Of a stretch of 64,000 nucleotides of DNA, positions 1 through 12,736 are shown piece by piece. The notes below the pieces were generated by a model. The model was not told the origin of the DNA. It saw only the letters and a program-made list of their open reading frames with translations, and made no database searches. How positions within the stretch are numbered: the first letter of the stretch is position 1; each line of letters starts with the position of its first letter. The position numbers were made by a program, and so were the translations under genes. The DNA comes from Xestospongia bergquistia (lineage: Eukaryota > Porifera > Demospongiae > Haplosclerida > Petrosiidae): contig OZ014424.1 in assembly GCA_963965975.1 (NCBI GenBank), positions 124,001-188,000 on the forward strand, given 5' to 3'.

Positions 1-561
1 TGATATGGCCACAAACTTTTTATTAATTTTGGCGTGGTAGTGTGAAATGGCTTCTGTGTAGACATTCTTTACAACACTGTTAAGTTGCTATGGTGCAAGA
101 TATTCAGTTAATATGTTGACAATGTTCACACTATAATATTATGTGTCACTGTCAATGTATAATAATTGTGATATTTCATTGTAATAGATTGTCTGTTTCT
201 TGACGTCATTCTTGCTTCTATTCTTGGCAATATATATGATCATATACCTTGTAAAAGAGTGGAATGATAAGATAGTAAAATATACTATCAAAGAAGCTAT
301 TACTGGATAAACTATTTGCAAAGTTAACTTTATAATTTTTTTTGACTTTTAATTTTGAAATATAGAAATAATTTATAGACTCTAATGTTTATTATAAACA
401 TTAAAAATTGTTGGGTTCAAGATATTTTATACACTAAGTCTCAATTTTTCAAATAATGTTGTCAAAAATTAGATTTAAAACAAAATTTGTGTTTTAACTA
501 CAAACACAGACACCCACACACAACAAACTTCTGGTCAGAGAAATGGTCACAAACAAAACAA
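1..561. other. AT-rich stretch without a supported gene
   Basis: This stretch lies downstream of the stop codon of the minus-strand PPP1R16-like gene and probably holds its 3' untranslated region. It is AT-rich with many homopolymer runs. A 60-codon minus-strand frame at 139-321 has no recognisable domain and looks like chance. I see no RNA gene or mobile element. Confidence 0.5.
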
Positions 562-3145
562 TTACAAAACAATACAACACTCAGGTCCAGTAGGCGACTC
601 TCGAGTCTCTCGTAGACTGCCTTTCTTACGTCCATCACGAGGTGATAAAGGAGCTTCTTCCATAAGTAACGTATCCCTTTTAACTGGTGTAGGATTCCTG
701 TTCTTTAAGATACTCACAATTTTCTTACGACCTTCTCTGTCATCAAGTGCATCGTCTACCTCTTTAGACAAAGTACCATCTTCTGTCGCCGAGTTTTGCT
801 TATAGTAAGAAGGGACGTGAGGAGGAGCTGAGGATTTCTTGGCGAGTGATTCATGATTTAACGATGTTTCATTTACTCCTGGGGCTGGACTAGGTCCACT
901 AGAACGAGCTTCCAAGGACATATTTGTTGTAATAGATTCATTCATATCAGCTAATATGTCATCATCTAACATTTTTTCACCACTAGCACTACGTTGTATA
1001 TCCTAATAAATTAATAACTAGTAATATGTCATAATTATTACCTAATTACTAATTAATATAATGGTTAATAACTATTAATAACTTGTCATAATTATTACCT
1101 AATTACTAATTAATATAATAAATTAATAACTAGTAATATGTCATACTAATTACTAATTAATGTAATGAATTAATAACTAGTAATATGTCATAATTATTAC
1201 CTAATTACTAATTAATATAATAGTTAATAACTATTAATAACTTGTCATAATTATTACCTAATCAATTATAATAATTAACAACAACTTACCTCGGCTTCCA
1301 AAGTGTCTCGAAGCATTCTTTGTTCATCTTTGTTAGCTATTTTACTAATTTCATTTTTGTTAACCATACTGATTCTTCGAACAGATAAACTAAAGAAAAG
1401 TAATCACATGAGTATCATGTGATACGTAATAATAGCAATGCATCTTAAAATCATGTTATTAAAAAATAATCACATGACTATCGTGTGATACATAATAATA
1501 GCAATGCATCTTAAAATCATGTTATTAAAAAATAATCACATGACTATCATGTGATACCTAATAATAGCAATGCATCTTAAAATGATGTGATTAAAAAATA
1601 GTCACATGACTATCATGTAACGAATACTCTTAATCCAACATTGTACCTTCTACTGCGACGTCGTGATTCACCAGATACTGTCAACTCATCCATGGAACTA
1701 GCAGGTGTCAACGACATTGATATAGGTGCTGTAAATTGTGATTTGAGATCAAGAATATATTGACGTATTTCAGGAACATCAGATACAGCTAAAAAAATTA
1801 GAAATTAATAAAAATATTTACGTTATTCCAAATAGTTCAGTATATTACCAAAGGGAGTGTCACCATGAATGTCTTGTGTTTCCATGTTAGCTTTCTTTTC
1901 TGCCAACATCTTCATGGCCTCTTTCTATTGCCATATTTAAAACAAGGAATTCAGTTGCTATGGTAACTTACTTGCTCCCAGCACACTGCAGCATGGAATG
2001 GAGTCCAGCCCTCGTTGTCTTGGATATTAACATTAATATCTGGTTGAGAGAGAAGGAACTCCAGCACTTCAGTATAGCCATTAGCAGCTGCAACATGTAA
2101 CTGTATAAATAATATAAATAAATACACAATACAATGTGTTAATAGTGACATTGAATGAAGTACAATAGATCAACAGTTGTATGAGTTATTTTAAGAAATG
2201 GATAAATAGAAGAACAAAATGGATATATAACAAATAAATGGACACATAATTTAACAAAATGGATACACAAACAGTAAAATGGATACATAACATTACATAC
2301 AGGAGTAGCTCCATATTTATCTTGTATATTAACAGATTGTCCATTCTTAACAGCATCCTTTAAGTCAGCCAACATTGTCTTGGGTACAGAATCTCGCAAG
2401 AACTTGCACACATCATCAGTATAACCTTAGAAAATACAGCTGTAACATTCACTATAATTTCTATGTATTCTATATTGATAACAATCAATATTTTGGAAGA
2501 CATTATCCTTACCTGCGTCTAACATCTTCTGTTGTATGACATACCGAATATCTCCATCACATGCTACATCAACAGGCATTTTATCATCATGATTAACAGC
2601 TACCAGATCTGCCCCTTCGTTAATTAATAAATTAATCATAGCAAGGCTACCACAGGCTGACGCAGCATGTAATGGCGTCCATCCTTCGATGTCTCTAGCA
2701 TTGAGATCAGCACCATTATGAATAAGTAATTCAGCTAGTTCTACTGTATTCTCAATGCAACACTACATGATATTGAAAGTGTATAATGACTCTTATTTAT
2801 ATAAACTTGTTTAGTTGGTGTTTACAATATAGGAATATTAAATGACACCATAAAATAAATAAATGGTTTAATTTATGTAAGTCGATGATGGATAGAATGA
2901 GAATGGACGTGTTAATGGATGAATAATTCAACAAATGGACGGACAAAATTTGTTAATGGATGAATAATTCAACAAATGGATGCATAATTATAAATAAATG
3001 AATAACAAATAGTTTATTATCTCACTCTATGTAATCCTGATAATCCATCTGCATTACTATGGCTAACACAAGCTCTATCCTTATTGATAAGTTTTTCAAC
3101 TGAAAGTAAAAATAACAATTACATCACTGAATAATAACCTTTAAT

Positions 3146-3183
<38 letters not shown>

Positions 3184-3639
3184 TCAGAGATACAATCTAT
3201 AATTTCCTGGAATTGCGTATAAGTACATGTATGTTTATCAATTTGTATCGCAAAAATTACTAACAAAAAAAGTTGTATACCCTCATCATAAACAACTTCT
3301 AACTATTTACATCAGCTATTTTGTTCAACATTGGAATGTCACTATAAACATTATCTCGACAAGGTAGTTACAATAAAAGATATTCTACAAATATGTAATA
3401 TTCTCACCTTCAACAATATCATTTTGCAAAACGGCTTCGTGAAATAAAGCATACTGTACAAATGCTACTTTAGCAGGCATTCGTTTGGATTTTGGAGAAG
3501 ATAGACCTCCAGTCCTCACAGTATCTTGGTATCTTTTTAACTGCCTTGATCGACGTTTCTTAGCTAATTTGAGCCTTGTAGCATTGCTCATTTTATCCAA
3601 CTTTGGTAATTCAGCTACCAGCTCTTCATGAGTGGCCAT
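562..3639 (-). CDS. PPP1R16: PPP1R16-like (MYPT3/TIMAP) PP1 regulatory subunit
   Basis: A multi-exon minus-strand gene for a prenylated ankyrin-repeat targeting subunit of protein phosphatase 1. The N-terminus (MATHEELVAELPKLDKM, then a basic stretch) matches the PPP1R16A/B start. The PP1-docking RVxF-type motif is KVAF at residues 57-60. Later exons encode ankyrin repeats (GADLNARDIEGWTPLHAA near 2700; YGATPLHVAAANGYTEVLEF near 2320-2070; NEGWTPFHAAVCWEQ near 2000). The last exon ends in CCIVL; its final four residues form a CaaX box whose leucine favours geranylgeranylation, as in the family. The catalytic partner and membrane location are inferred from the family. Two introns near the 3' end hold tandem repeats. 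The exon structure in the ankyrin region was joined by eye, so individual splice sites are less certain than the identity. Confidence 0.85.
1003..1265. repeat. AT-rich tandem repeat in a PPP1R16 intron
   Basis: Imperfect tandem copies of a module built on taataactagtaatatgtca and attattacctaattactaat fill this intron. Two unit types (one with actagtaatatgtca, one with actattaataacttgtca) alternate, so the higher-order period is about 115 bases. Confidence 0.7.
1400..1625. repeat. 66-base tandem repeat carrying TCACATGA words
   Basis: About three and a half copies of a 66-base unit lie in the next intron of the PPP1R16 gene. Each unit opens with aatcacatga(c/g)tatcatgtga, itself nearly palindromic, and continues with an aatagcaatgcatcttaaaa block. 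Copies differ at a few positions only. Confidence 0.75.
3146..3181. repeat. (CA)n microsatellite
   Basis: A nearly pure CA dinucleotide run in an intron of the PPP1R16-like gene. Confidence 0.9.
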
Positions 3640-3808
3640 CTTGAACTGGTTTAAGAGCTACAGGTCTCACTTTCTCAATTACTAACACACCAAAACAACA
3701 GAGCAACGCTTATACTGAACACAAAAATGTAACAGGCCCTAGTTGGTCTGTTATTGTCATCAGCTGCAAACGTTACACCTCCACAATCCGGTTATGAATA
3801 ATATTATA

Positions 3809-6800
3809 TCACAATACTAATATAGTACTATATGTAATCAATTTAGATTTATCACTGTTAATTATAGGGTTGGCTGAAATATCTAACACATTCCATCGAC
3901 ATTTCTCCACACACATATACAATTCTTTAGGTAAAGGTGATTTTAATCCACAACTCATGAACATAACTTGTCGTAGTTGAGTTATCTTCAATAATGATTC
4001 CATTATCGTTAGACACCCATCGTTGCCAAGGTTACCATTACCACTTAAATCTATCTGGGTCAAATTGGAGAGATGAGGGAGACATCTATAATATAGAATG
4101 ACATAATAACGAGTCATCATCATAAAATTAGTAAATTTACTGCAAAATTATTATAAATTTAAAAATAACGACAGACTTACTTTGATAAATGTAGTGCTCC
4201 TAAAGTTGTGAAATCATTACCAGAGAGTATAAGAGATTGTAAATGAGAGAGAAGACAGAGAGAAGGTGTGAGATAAGTTATATCATTATCTCCTAGCTGA
4301 CAACAGGAAAGGTTAAGATGAACCATTGATGATGATATCTAAAGGTCAAGAAGCCATTAATAGAATGTACTCAAAACCAACAGTCAGTGTTTGTGTATGT
4401 GTACTATTATTGTTGTTTATTACAAATAGATTGTATAGTTTTACCTTAATACTATTTGAGGAAGTAAATCCACGGAGACATGAAGTCATATTTAATGTAG
4501 TTAGTGGTAAATTATTTAACCAACTTAGGATATAATTGCTATTATTAAATATATTATATGCCAGTGATAATATTTGTAACTTGTCCAAACTCTTTAAGGC
4601 ATTCAACAATCCTGTATGAAGCTCTAAAGTGTAGTCTGATAAACTACAGTCTTCCAAATAAAGATGAGATAAATTTGGAGTAAGGGAGAGAAATTGAGAG
4701 AGAGAAGACCCGCTACACGGTCCCAAATTGTTATAACTTAAATTTAAACATTGCAAAAATAACTTGGCATGACCTGTGTAAATAAAACAACTCAATAATT
4801 AATATAAATAACTTAGTAATAGTGTTACCAGATGGTGGTTGTGCTAGGAATAACAACCCTTGATGAGTTAGTCCAGTACAAGACAAATCAAGGTTGTGTA
4901 ATAAAGGTAAGTTATGAAGTAATACTGTTAAATGATGACAAGATGCATCTGTTAAGAGATTACCAGATAAATTTAGAGATGTTAATGTTGACTGAGCCAG
5001 TAGAGTATGAGAGAGTGTGGGAAAATGTTTACTATGCAATCCAACGTTGTTAAGATCAAGAGATAATGATGAAAATGTTTGAAATATTTCTAATACTTTT
5101 GAATGAACTCCTAGTAAATGTACTATATAACTACACACATTCATTTATTGTACTAGCTTACCAGATTTAAAACGCTCACATACATTTTGGTAATGCTCAT
5201 GAAGGGGTGGAGTCTCCCAGCGATCAACCACGCCTACTACTTCCTCGCCTTCTTGTAATACCTGACAAACTGGGTCAGTTGGACAAAGAAGGGCTCCACC
5301 TTGTGACGTTAAAGAGATAATTGGCTGACGACCATGTTGCATAAAGTAACGTTCACTGGTTTTCTTTATCAACCAATCTACAGTTGTATTGGAACCATCC
5401 TCTTGTTGCCATGGACACGGGACAAGATAAATGCTAGATTCCATGTGAACTTTAACCCTTAGTACACTAGGTTGGGTTGACAGTTGAGTATAACATTGTT
5501 CAGGAAAAGTGGGTGTGGCAACATTATTGAAATATGATGGCATATCTGATTGCATCATTATGGCATCATTATCATTCCATAATTGTGGCTCCACCTCATC
5601 ATTAATTGGATCATTACTTTCATGCCATGACGGACCACATCCACTATCAATAGAATTGTTACACTTGGAGTGACGTTCAGACCGACTACGCCCACTATCA
5701 ATGGAATCACTAAGTCTGGAGTAACGTTCAGGATGACCACGCCCACTTGATTGTGTTCCTCTCAGAGTAGAGGTGACATTATCTAATGATCTAGATCTAC
5801 TAACTGTTTGAGTATTAGTTTGACGATGAGTTTTCCTTCTCTTATGGGGAGGACCCATGTCATCAAGTAACCAATTATCTACTAATTGGCAATCATCTGA
5901 CTCCTCCCCTTCTTCATCATCAATTAATGAAGGAGACGGAAGTAAAGCTGGTGGCTCCTATTAATTAATTAATAATTAGTAATAAATTACATTTCAGTTC
6001 ATACATGATGTGGCAATGGATGAACAACAGCTATTGGAGGTGTGTCCTCATCATTGACCACACCCTTCTATAAATAAAACTGATAGAAAGTATCATAATA
6101 TACTTACCTTATTAAAAGAACAATGCCTTCCTTTTTTAGCTCCACCCCTTAATTGTCTAGCCTCTTCTACCAACAATTGTAATCCCTGATGTACCATCTC
6201 CTATAAAAAGTTCATCCATTTATCCATCCATCCATCCATTCTAGGTACCTGTTCTAATATATCTCTTATAGTAATATGTTCATCACATTCTTTGTGCTCT
6301 GTAATGTATTTCTCTACTAAACCTAATGCAGTAAAACCCTATAATTATAACTAATTACCATATCAATCATATCTCATAATTACTTTATCATTTTTAAGCG
6401 ATAAATTAGTCCCTCTCTCTATTAGAAGAGATACGACATCAATATGTCCATTAACAGCAGCATCCATAAGAACAGTAGTTTGTTGACAATGTTCTCCTCC
6501 ACAATCATTAATATTAGCGCCATTATCAAGTAAACATCGAACAATATCTATAAAACAATGATAATTACTATCATATTAATTTAATTAGTATTGTTTACCA
6601 ATGTAACCATGGTTACTGGCTTCGTGTAAAGGCGTCCAACCACAATTATCACGAGCATTTATATCAGCACCCTAAATGGGTGGAATTCTAATTAATGGGT
6701 GTGGTTTTTGACTCACATCTGATATTAGTTGTTGTACACGTGTTAAATGACCTTCAATACATGCAACATGTAATGGTGTCTCTCCTTTCTCGTTCTTTTT

Positions 6801-8951
6801 TGACACCTACAAGACCACACCCACTAATTATCACATCCACACAGTTCTGACCTTTGACTTCTTGCGAACAGCTACACCCCTTAATTGTCGTGTATGAGTG
6901 GAGTTAATCATACTGACCTCTTCTTCATCTTCCGACCCTAATAATTAACTTATTATTATTAATTAATTAATTATTAGTACCAGATGATGATAATAGAAGC
7001 TCCTCATTCATGTCCTGTGTATTTAGGGGTGTGGCTTCTTGAAGACTTGGAGAGTTCTCAGGTTCATTTATCTCGGGATGTTCCTGCATTAAATGTGATA
7101 ACTCATCTGACCTTTGTACTCTCTCATCTTCTAACTCAGGATAATTCTCACAAAATGCTATCATAGATTGATAAACATTTCGCTATACGAAGAACACTAA
7201 TCACATGACCAAGTCATGAATATCATTAAACACACCAACACATTATATGCACATCCAACAGTGGCTAAGTCAATAGCTCTATTGTAGGCCTCCATAACCT
7301 TTGACCTCTCCTGAGCAGCCTCGTGGACTCGTGCTATATTAACCCAAGTGGTAGCAGCCTAGGATATCATGTGACATCACATGACATATCACATGACATA
7401 TACTAACCTCTGTTGGATGGTCTTGCCACGTTTCTAATTCAATCTCATAGTAATGCAATGCGTCAGTATATTGTCCATTATCACAATGTGTTTCAGCTAA
7501 TGAGAAATAAATTTGAGATAATTGTTTGGGTTCTACCCCGTGGTCTTCTGCTAATTGTAACTAGAGAAATGGATGTATAAGTCAGTAAATGGATGCATAA
7601 ATTTGAAAATAGACACATACACAATGAATTATGGATGTATAGATAAAATGATAAAGTTGTTGACATATAAGACAAAAAAATTGACCTCCATTTTATAAAA
7701 TTTGATGGCAGCATTATAAAATTGAACATTTTTATGAGCACATATATCACCAAGTTGATCATATAACTTCATTTTATCTTCAACACAGTCCACAGGAACA
7801 TTACTAGCATCACTTGATAAATGAAGTACTTTACAAACTATAAAGCTCCTGTTAATTAAGAGGATAACGAGATACTAATGAACGTACCAACTTTATATTT
7901 GAAAACTACTTGATGATAATCATCATCAGTCCACATGTCGAGTTTAAGTGCTTTTTTAAGATGTTGCTTAGCAACTAAAAAATCTACCAGTTGAATATGT
8001 ACCTAAAAACAATTATAATATTGTAAATATAAACATTATCTTACTGTAGCTATTTGTAATAGTGAGTCTGCTTGATGTTGCTTAGATTTGATCATTTGAG
8101 CATATCTCAGACTTTCTTCATATGCTATAAGTGCTCTATTTGGTGTATTAGTACTGACTAATAGTTCCCCTAAATTAAACAGACTTTGCCAGACAAGAGG
8201 ATATAAACTTGAGTCCCTAAATAATTAACAATAATTAGTAAATAATGATATATGATCTCCTACTTTCCTAATTGACAGGTCTTTTGGTAATATTGTTCAG
8301 CAGTTTCAATGTCCTTTTGTTCTTCAGCTAGTAATCCTAAATTTAGATAAAGTCGAGCTCTCATTTCCGTCACTTCTTTCTCTTTAATAATTCCTTCTAA
8401 ATCATCACAGCTCTTTAAACCACATAAAAAAGCTTGTCGTGCTTTGTCTAGACATTCAGCCCCACCCACTCTATCATGGCTAGTCTCTGACTTGTACTTC
8501 ATGTACCAGACACGCCCAATGGTAGCATAGGCACGTTGTATCTCCTCTTTATTGTCAAGAGATTGTGCTATGTTGAGATATAACTCTTCTTGTTCTAATG
8601 ACTTAGAGAATTGACATAGATCAGCTAGACATTCTCCGACTTTACGATGAGCTACACCCACGCCTACTTTATCATTGATACTCTCTGATAAGTGAAGTTC
8701 TTCACGATGATATCGTAAGGCCTTCTCATGGTCACCTAATTAATAGGGGCGTGTTTATCATGATTAATAAAGAGGGGTGTGTACCTTGTTCAGTATAGTG
8801 GACTCCTATAATATTACATATTGAAGCTGCTTCAATTAAATTGTTTGTCTCATACGCTTTTCTTCTTGCCTTTAAATGCTCTAAAAATTTATAATTGTTA
8901 AAAATAATATTTAGCATTTGGCTCACTTTCCAATTCCCTACCAGCAGACAT
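3809..8951 (-). CDS. TONSL: TONSL (Tonsoku-like), replication-fork repair scaffold
   Basis: A many-exon minus-strand gene with the full TONSL architecture. The N-terminus is MSAGRELES. TPR-like helices follow (AVAHRKVGECLADLC-type sequence near 8650, LYLNLGLLAEEQKDIE near 8330), then an acidic region near 6900-7160. The ankyrin repeats include ARDNCGWTPLHEASNHGY near 6600-6660. A basic stretch (PPHKRRK) and a ubiquitin-like segment (VDWLIKKTSERYFMQHG, EVVGVVDRWETPPLHEHY) lie near 5160-5470. Leucine-rich repeats run to 3809. In human TONSL the ankyrin domain reads histone H4 unmethylated at K20; the Asp, Trp, Glu and Asn of the GWTPLHEA region that I recall as contacts are kept, so the reader function is plausible. 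With MMS22L it acts at stalled forks. The start codon lies 77 bases from that of the divergent PX gene. The 5' part is duplicated at 10907-12658. Confidence 0.9.
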
Positions 8952-9028
8952 TCCAATTTTAACCCTTTACGAACTGTCTATGACGTCATTCTAATGTTGG
9001 GTGGGGCTGCCTCTTTGCAATCAGAGAG

Positions 9029-9970
9029 ATGGCTACATCTACTGAGCCAGTACTATCTCTTCCTCGAATTGTGTCCGCTGCAGTAACTTCAGTAATCGAG
9101 AGAGCAGAGACAAAAGCCAGATTTGTATTTCAGATTGATGTGAAGTGGACACAAGGTCCTAAAACCTCATGCTATCGTGGCTACCAAGATTTTTTCCAAT
9201 TCCAGTGTGAGCTCCTTGACACTTTTCCAGAGGAAGCAGGCAATATTAAAGGAAGTAACAGGATCATACCATATTTACCTGGGAAGAAGATATTTCGTAG
9301 AAGCACTAAAAGTCTTGCTCTGGAGCGTTTACCTGAACTCAACCAATATGTTCAGGAAGTTATAGCACTACCAGAGAAGATAGCTTACAGTGAAATTGTC
9401 ATGAAATTCTTTAAAGATAATTGGAGAGAAGATACACTCCAGTACTTTAATACTGGCCATTATAATCCTCAACAACCTCCTCCAGAAGGTGAGTAGTACA
9501 TGGTTACCATAGCAACATATGTCATCATTTTTGCAGTATCTTTACATGCAATTCAAAATGAACACAGTACTTCACAAGAGGAGTTGGTAAAGAGCATTGA
9601 AGCAATTCAAGTGAAGTAGGTCATGTATTTTTAAAATACTCTATGTTATATTTATTATGATAATAGAAATGAGACAACTGTGTCATTTTCTAACATGGAA
9701 CGTAATGTTAACTTGTCTCTATCAGTGGAAGAGACTAATTCAGTCAATAATGAATCTGATACTCAACCTCACAGACATACTGCTACAACAGAAGATAATG
9801 AAGACCCTACTATGATATATCCATCTGAAGTAATACTAGAAACAACAGCAGAAAACAAAGAGAAAAATGACAATGATGATAGTGAGGAAGAAGATGATGA
9901 AGAAATCACAGTAATTGATGATATAGAAACACAAGTTGATGACAATACATCATTAGATACTGAACATTAA
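9029..9970 (+). CDS. PX-domain protein with acidic tail (copy A)
   Basis: A three-exon gene. Exon 1 encodes a phox-homology domain (residues about 10-140) that resembles those of SH3PXD2/TKS and p47phox: FQIDVKWTQG, YRGYQDFFQFQCELLDTFP, then RIIPYLPGKKIFRRS and a helical end. The PX fold binds phosphoinositides; the Arg/Lys residues around IIPYLPGKK sit where family members contact lipid. Exon 1 ends at the gtgagt donor after PPPEG. Exon 2 (about 9537-9618) and exon 3 (from 9667) join in frame to a Ser/Glu/Asp-rich tail ending at 9970. No SH3 domain follows, unlike TKS or p47phox, so the role is unknown beyond likely membrane recruitment. It is divergent with TONSL and duplicated at 12737. 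Confidence 0.8.
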
Positions 9971-10145
9971 AACAACTAGAAATTATTATTAGTCATCCAA
10001 TCCCTTATATGGTCATATTATATCTCGAATTATATATAAGCTGTATTATGTTTTTGCTATTTAGCAAGCAGGACTTGTAATATATTATCAATAGATCAAT
10101 GAAACAGTGTCAATGTTAATGCACAATACGTGAATACAAATGATA

Positions 10146-10817
10146 CTAGAAGTCTGTCTTGTTCTCTTCAAAGACTGAAAATGATCCTAACAACAGATTC
10201 AATAAATTGACATCTTCAAATATATCTGTATGTAAAAAGAAGCTCTGCCCACCTCCTTGAAAAGTACTAAAGGCTGATACACTGTCTGGAGGCCTAACTT
10301 CTGAGATATGAAATTGTGTCAATGATCTTCGACCAATTATATTAAATGTTTCAACAGTCACATGATTTGTTGCTCGATCGTAATATAGTCTAGCAACATA
10401 ACTCTTCATGAACCAATGCAGAATCAATGTTGTTGACACGCCCACAGTCATAACGAGGGTAGAGATACAAATACGACCAGCTAATGGAGTATTTGGATTA
10501 CCTAGAAACACTAATATAGGGCTGAATGATACAGTTAACATTGCTGTTGTAACCGACACTAGTTTTAAGAATTGTACTGTCTTTGCAAATGGTCCTGTAT
10601 ATACTAAAGTTGAAGAATGTGGTGTTGTCAATGAACGAAATCTTGTATTAATTATTGAGTTAGTAGGTGGAGTAATGGGTGCTGCCAAGAAGGAACGGGC
10701 TAAGTCTGATTTACACGAATATGGTGTTAATCTTGTTGATAGTATTGAGGTGGCTCCTCTAATTATTACTTGATGATATTTGAGACAATGAGCTCTTGAT
10801 ATGACAGCTAACATCAT
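10146..10817 (-). CDS. TMEM70: TMEM70 family mitochondrial membrane protein (copy A)
   Basis: A single-exon gene of 223 residues. The first 60 or so residues are rich in Arg, Ser and Thr and lack acidic runs, as expected of a mitochondrial presequence. The conserved family block is LVYTGPFAKTVQFLKLVS, followed by two hydrophobic segments (about residues 90-112 and 120-142) and a C-terminal domain (YVARLYYDRATNHVTVETFN). TMEM70 helps assemble the c-ring of ATP synthase and respiratory complex I; this role is from the family. By my count copy A differs from copy B in 8 of 223 residues. Its upstream region is cut off about 70 bases from the start codon by the duplication junction, so it has lost most of the promoter that copy B keeps. 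Confidence 0.8.
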   Translation of the reverse strand: MMLAVISRAHCLKYHQVIIRGATSILSTRLTPYSCKSDLARSFLAAPITPPTNSIINTRFRSLTTPHSSTLVYTGPFAKTVQFLKLVSVTTAMLTVSFSPILVFLGNPNTPLAGRICISTLVMTVGVSTTLILHWFMKSYVARLYYDRATNHVTVETFNIIGRRSLTQFHISEVRPPDSVSAFSTFQGGGQSFFLHTDIFEDVNLLNLLLGSFSVFEENKTDF

Positions 10818-10839
10818 TTTCTCAAGATCTTTAGATTTA

Positions 10840-10910
10840 GAACAAACTCTAGTTTAGTTTAGTTTACGGAGTTTTATTTTCCCATCACAATTCTGTATAA
10901 CACTAGTCAC
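10840..10910. other. Duplication junction inside a promoter element
   Basis: The sequence follows the TMEM70 upstream region up to tttacggagttttattttcc, as at 14580-14601. It then diverges and within about 20 bases becomes the TONSL intron sequence also found at 7201. The junction therefore lies in the left arm of the palindromic promoter element that is whole at 14581-14743. Confidence 0.85.
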
Positions 10911-12658
10911 ATGACCAAGTCATGAATATCATTAAACACACCAACACATTATATGCACATCCAACAGTGGCTAAGTCAATAGCTCTATTGTAGGCCTCCA
11001 TAACCTTTGACCTCTCCTGAGCAGCCTCGTGGACTCGGGCAATATTAGCCCAAGTGGTAGCAGCCTAGGATATCATGTGACATCACATGACATGTCACAT
11101 GACATATACTAACCTCTGTTGGATGGTCTTGCCACGTTTCTAATTCAATCTCATAGTAACGCAATGCGTCAGAATATTGTCCATTATCACAATGTGTTTC
11201 AGCTAATGAGAAATATATTTGAGATAATTGTTTGGGTTCTACCCCGTGGTCTTCTGCTAATTGTAACTAGAGAAATGGATGTATAAGTCAGTAAATGGAT
11301 GCATAAATTTGAAAATAGACACATAAACAATGAATTATGGATGTATAAATAAAATGACAGAGTTGTTGATATATATGACAAAAAATTGACCTCCATTTTA
11401 TAAAATTTGATGGCAGCATTATAAAATTGAACATTTTTATGAGCACATATATCACCAAGTTGATCATATAACTTCATTTTATCTTCAACACAGTCCACAG
11501 GAACATTACTAGCATCACTTGATAAATGAAGTACTTTACAAACTATAAAACCTCCTGTTAATTAAGAGGATAATAAGATACTAATGAACATACCAACTTT
11601 ATATTTGAAAACTACTTGATGATAATCATCATTAGTCCACATGTCGAGTTTAAGTGCTTTTTTAAGATGTTGCTTAGCAGCTAAAAAATCCACCAGTTGA
11701 ATATATGTCTAAAATCAATTATAATATTATAAATATAAACATTATCTTACTGTAGCTATTTGTAATAGTGAGTCCGCTTGATGTTGGTTAGATTTGATCA
11801 TTTGAGCATATCTCAGACTTTCTTCATATGCTATAAGTGCTCTATTTGGTGTATTTGTACTGACTAATAGTTCCCCTAAATTAAACAGACTTTGCCAGAC
11901 AAGAGGATATAAACTTGAGTCCCTAAATAATTAACAATAATTAGTAAAAAATGATATATGATCTCTTACTTTCCTAATTAACAGGTCTTTTGGTAATATT
12001 GTTCAGCAGTTTCAATGTCCTTTTGTTCTTCAGCTAGTAATCCTAAATTTAGATAAAGTCGAGCTCTCATTTCCGTCACTTCTTTTTCTTTAATAATTCC
12101 TTCTAAATCATCACAGCTCTTTAAACCACATAAAAAAGCTTGTCGTGCTTTGTCTAGACATCCAGCCCCACCCACTCTATCATGGCTAGCCTCTGACTTG
12201 TACTTCATGTACCAGACACGCCCAATGGTAGCATAGGCACGTTGTATCTCCTCTTTTTTGTCAAGAGATTGTGCTATGTTGAGATATAACTCTTCTTGTT
12301 CTAATGATTTAGAGAATTGACATAGATCAGCTAGACATTCTCCGACTTTACGATGAGCTACAGCCACGTCTACTTTATCATTGATACTCTCTGATAAGTG
12401 AAGTTCTTCACGATGATATCGTAAGGCCTTCTTGTGGTCACCTAATTAATAGGGGTGTGTTTATCATAATTAATAAAGAGGGGTGTGTACCTTGTTCTGT
12501 ATAGTGGACTCCTATAATATTACATATTGAAGCTGCTTCAATTAAATTGTTTGTCTCATACGCTTTTCTTCTTGCCTTTAAATGCTCTAAAAATTTATAA
12601 TTATTAAAAAATAATATTCATCATTTGGCTCACTTTCCAATTCCCTACCAGCAGACAT
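10907..12658 (-). pseudogene. Truncated TONSL copy (TPR part only)
   Basis: The right duplication copy repeats the TONSL start (MSAGRELES) and the TPR exons, with frames still open over the long exons (for example 11978-12367). It stops at the intron that in the full gene precedes the acidic exon, so the ankyrin, ubiquitin-like and leucine-rich parts are missing. The divergent promoter shared with the PX gene is kept, so it may still be transcribed. It runs toward TMEM70 copy A in the same orientation. Whether a TPR-only protein is made is unknown. I call it a truncated gene, not dead by sequence decay. Confidence 0.8.
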
Positions 12659-12736
12659 TCCAATTTTAACCCTTTTACGAACCGCCTATGACGTCATTGT
12701 AGTATTGGGTGGGGTTGCTTCCTTGCAATCAGAGAG

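Larger units (their letters stand above)
7200..10886. repeat. Tandem duplication, left copy (A)
   Basis: Left copy of a direct duplication of about 3.7 kb. It carries TONSL 5' exons, the PX gene and TMEM70. Matching anchors: tcacatgaccaagtcatgaa at 7201 and 10907; PX start codons at 9029 and 12737; TMEM70 start codons at 10817 and 14536. The offsets (3706, 3708, 3719) show only small indels between copies. The left end continues into the rest of TONSL. The right end stops inside a promoter palindrome. Confidence 0.95.

Noticed and set aside
139-321. A 60-codon minus-strand frame near the window start
   Set aside because: No domain, no convincing splice context, and very AT-rich composition.
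4326-5053. Plus-strand frames of 69 and 73 codons
   Set aside because: They are antisense to TONSL leucine-rich-repeat exons and have no domain.
10408-10773. A 121-codon plus-strand frame
   Set aside because: It lies entirely within TMEM70 copy A on the other strand and has no homologue I recognise.
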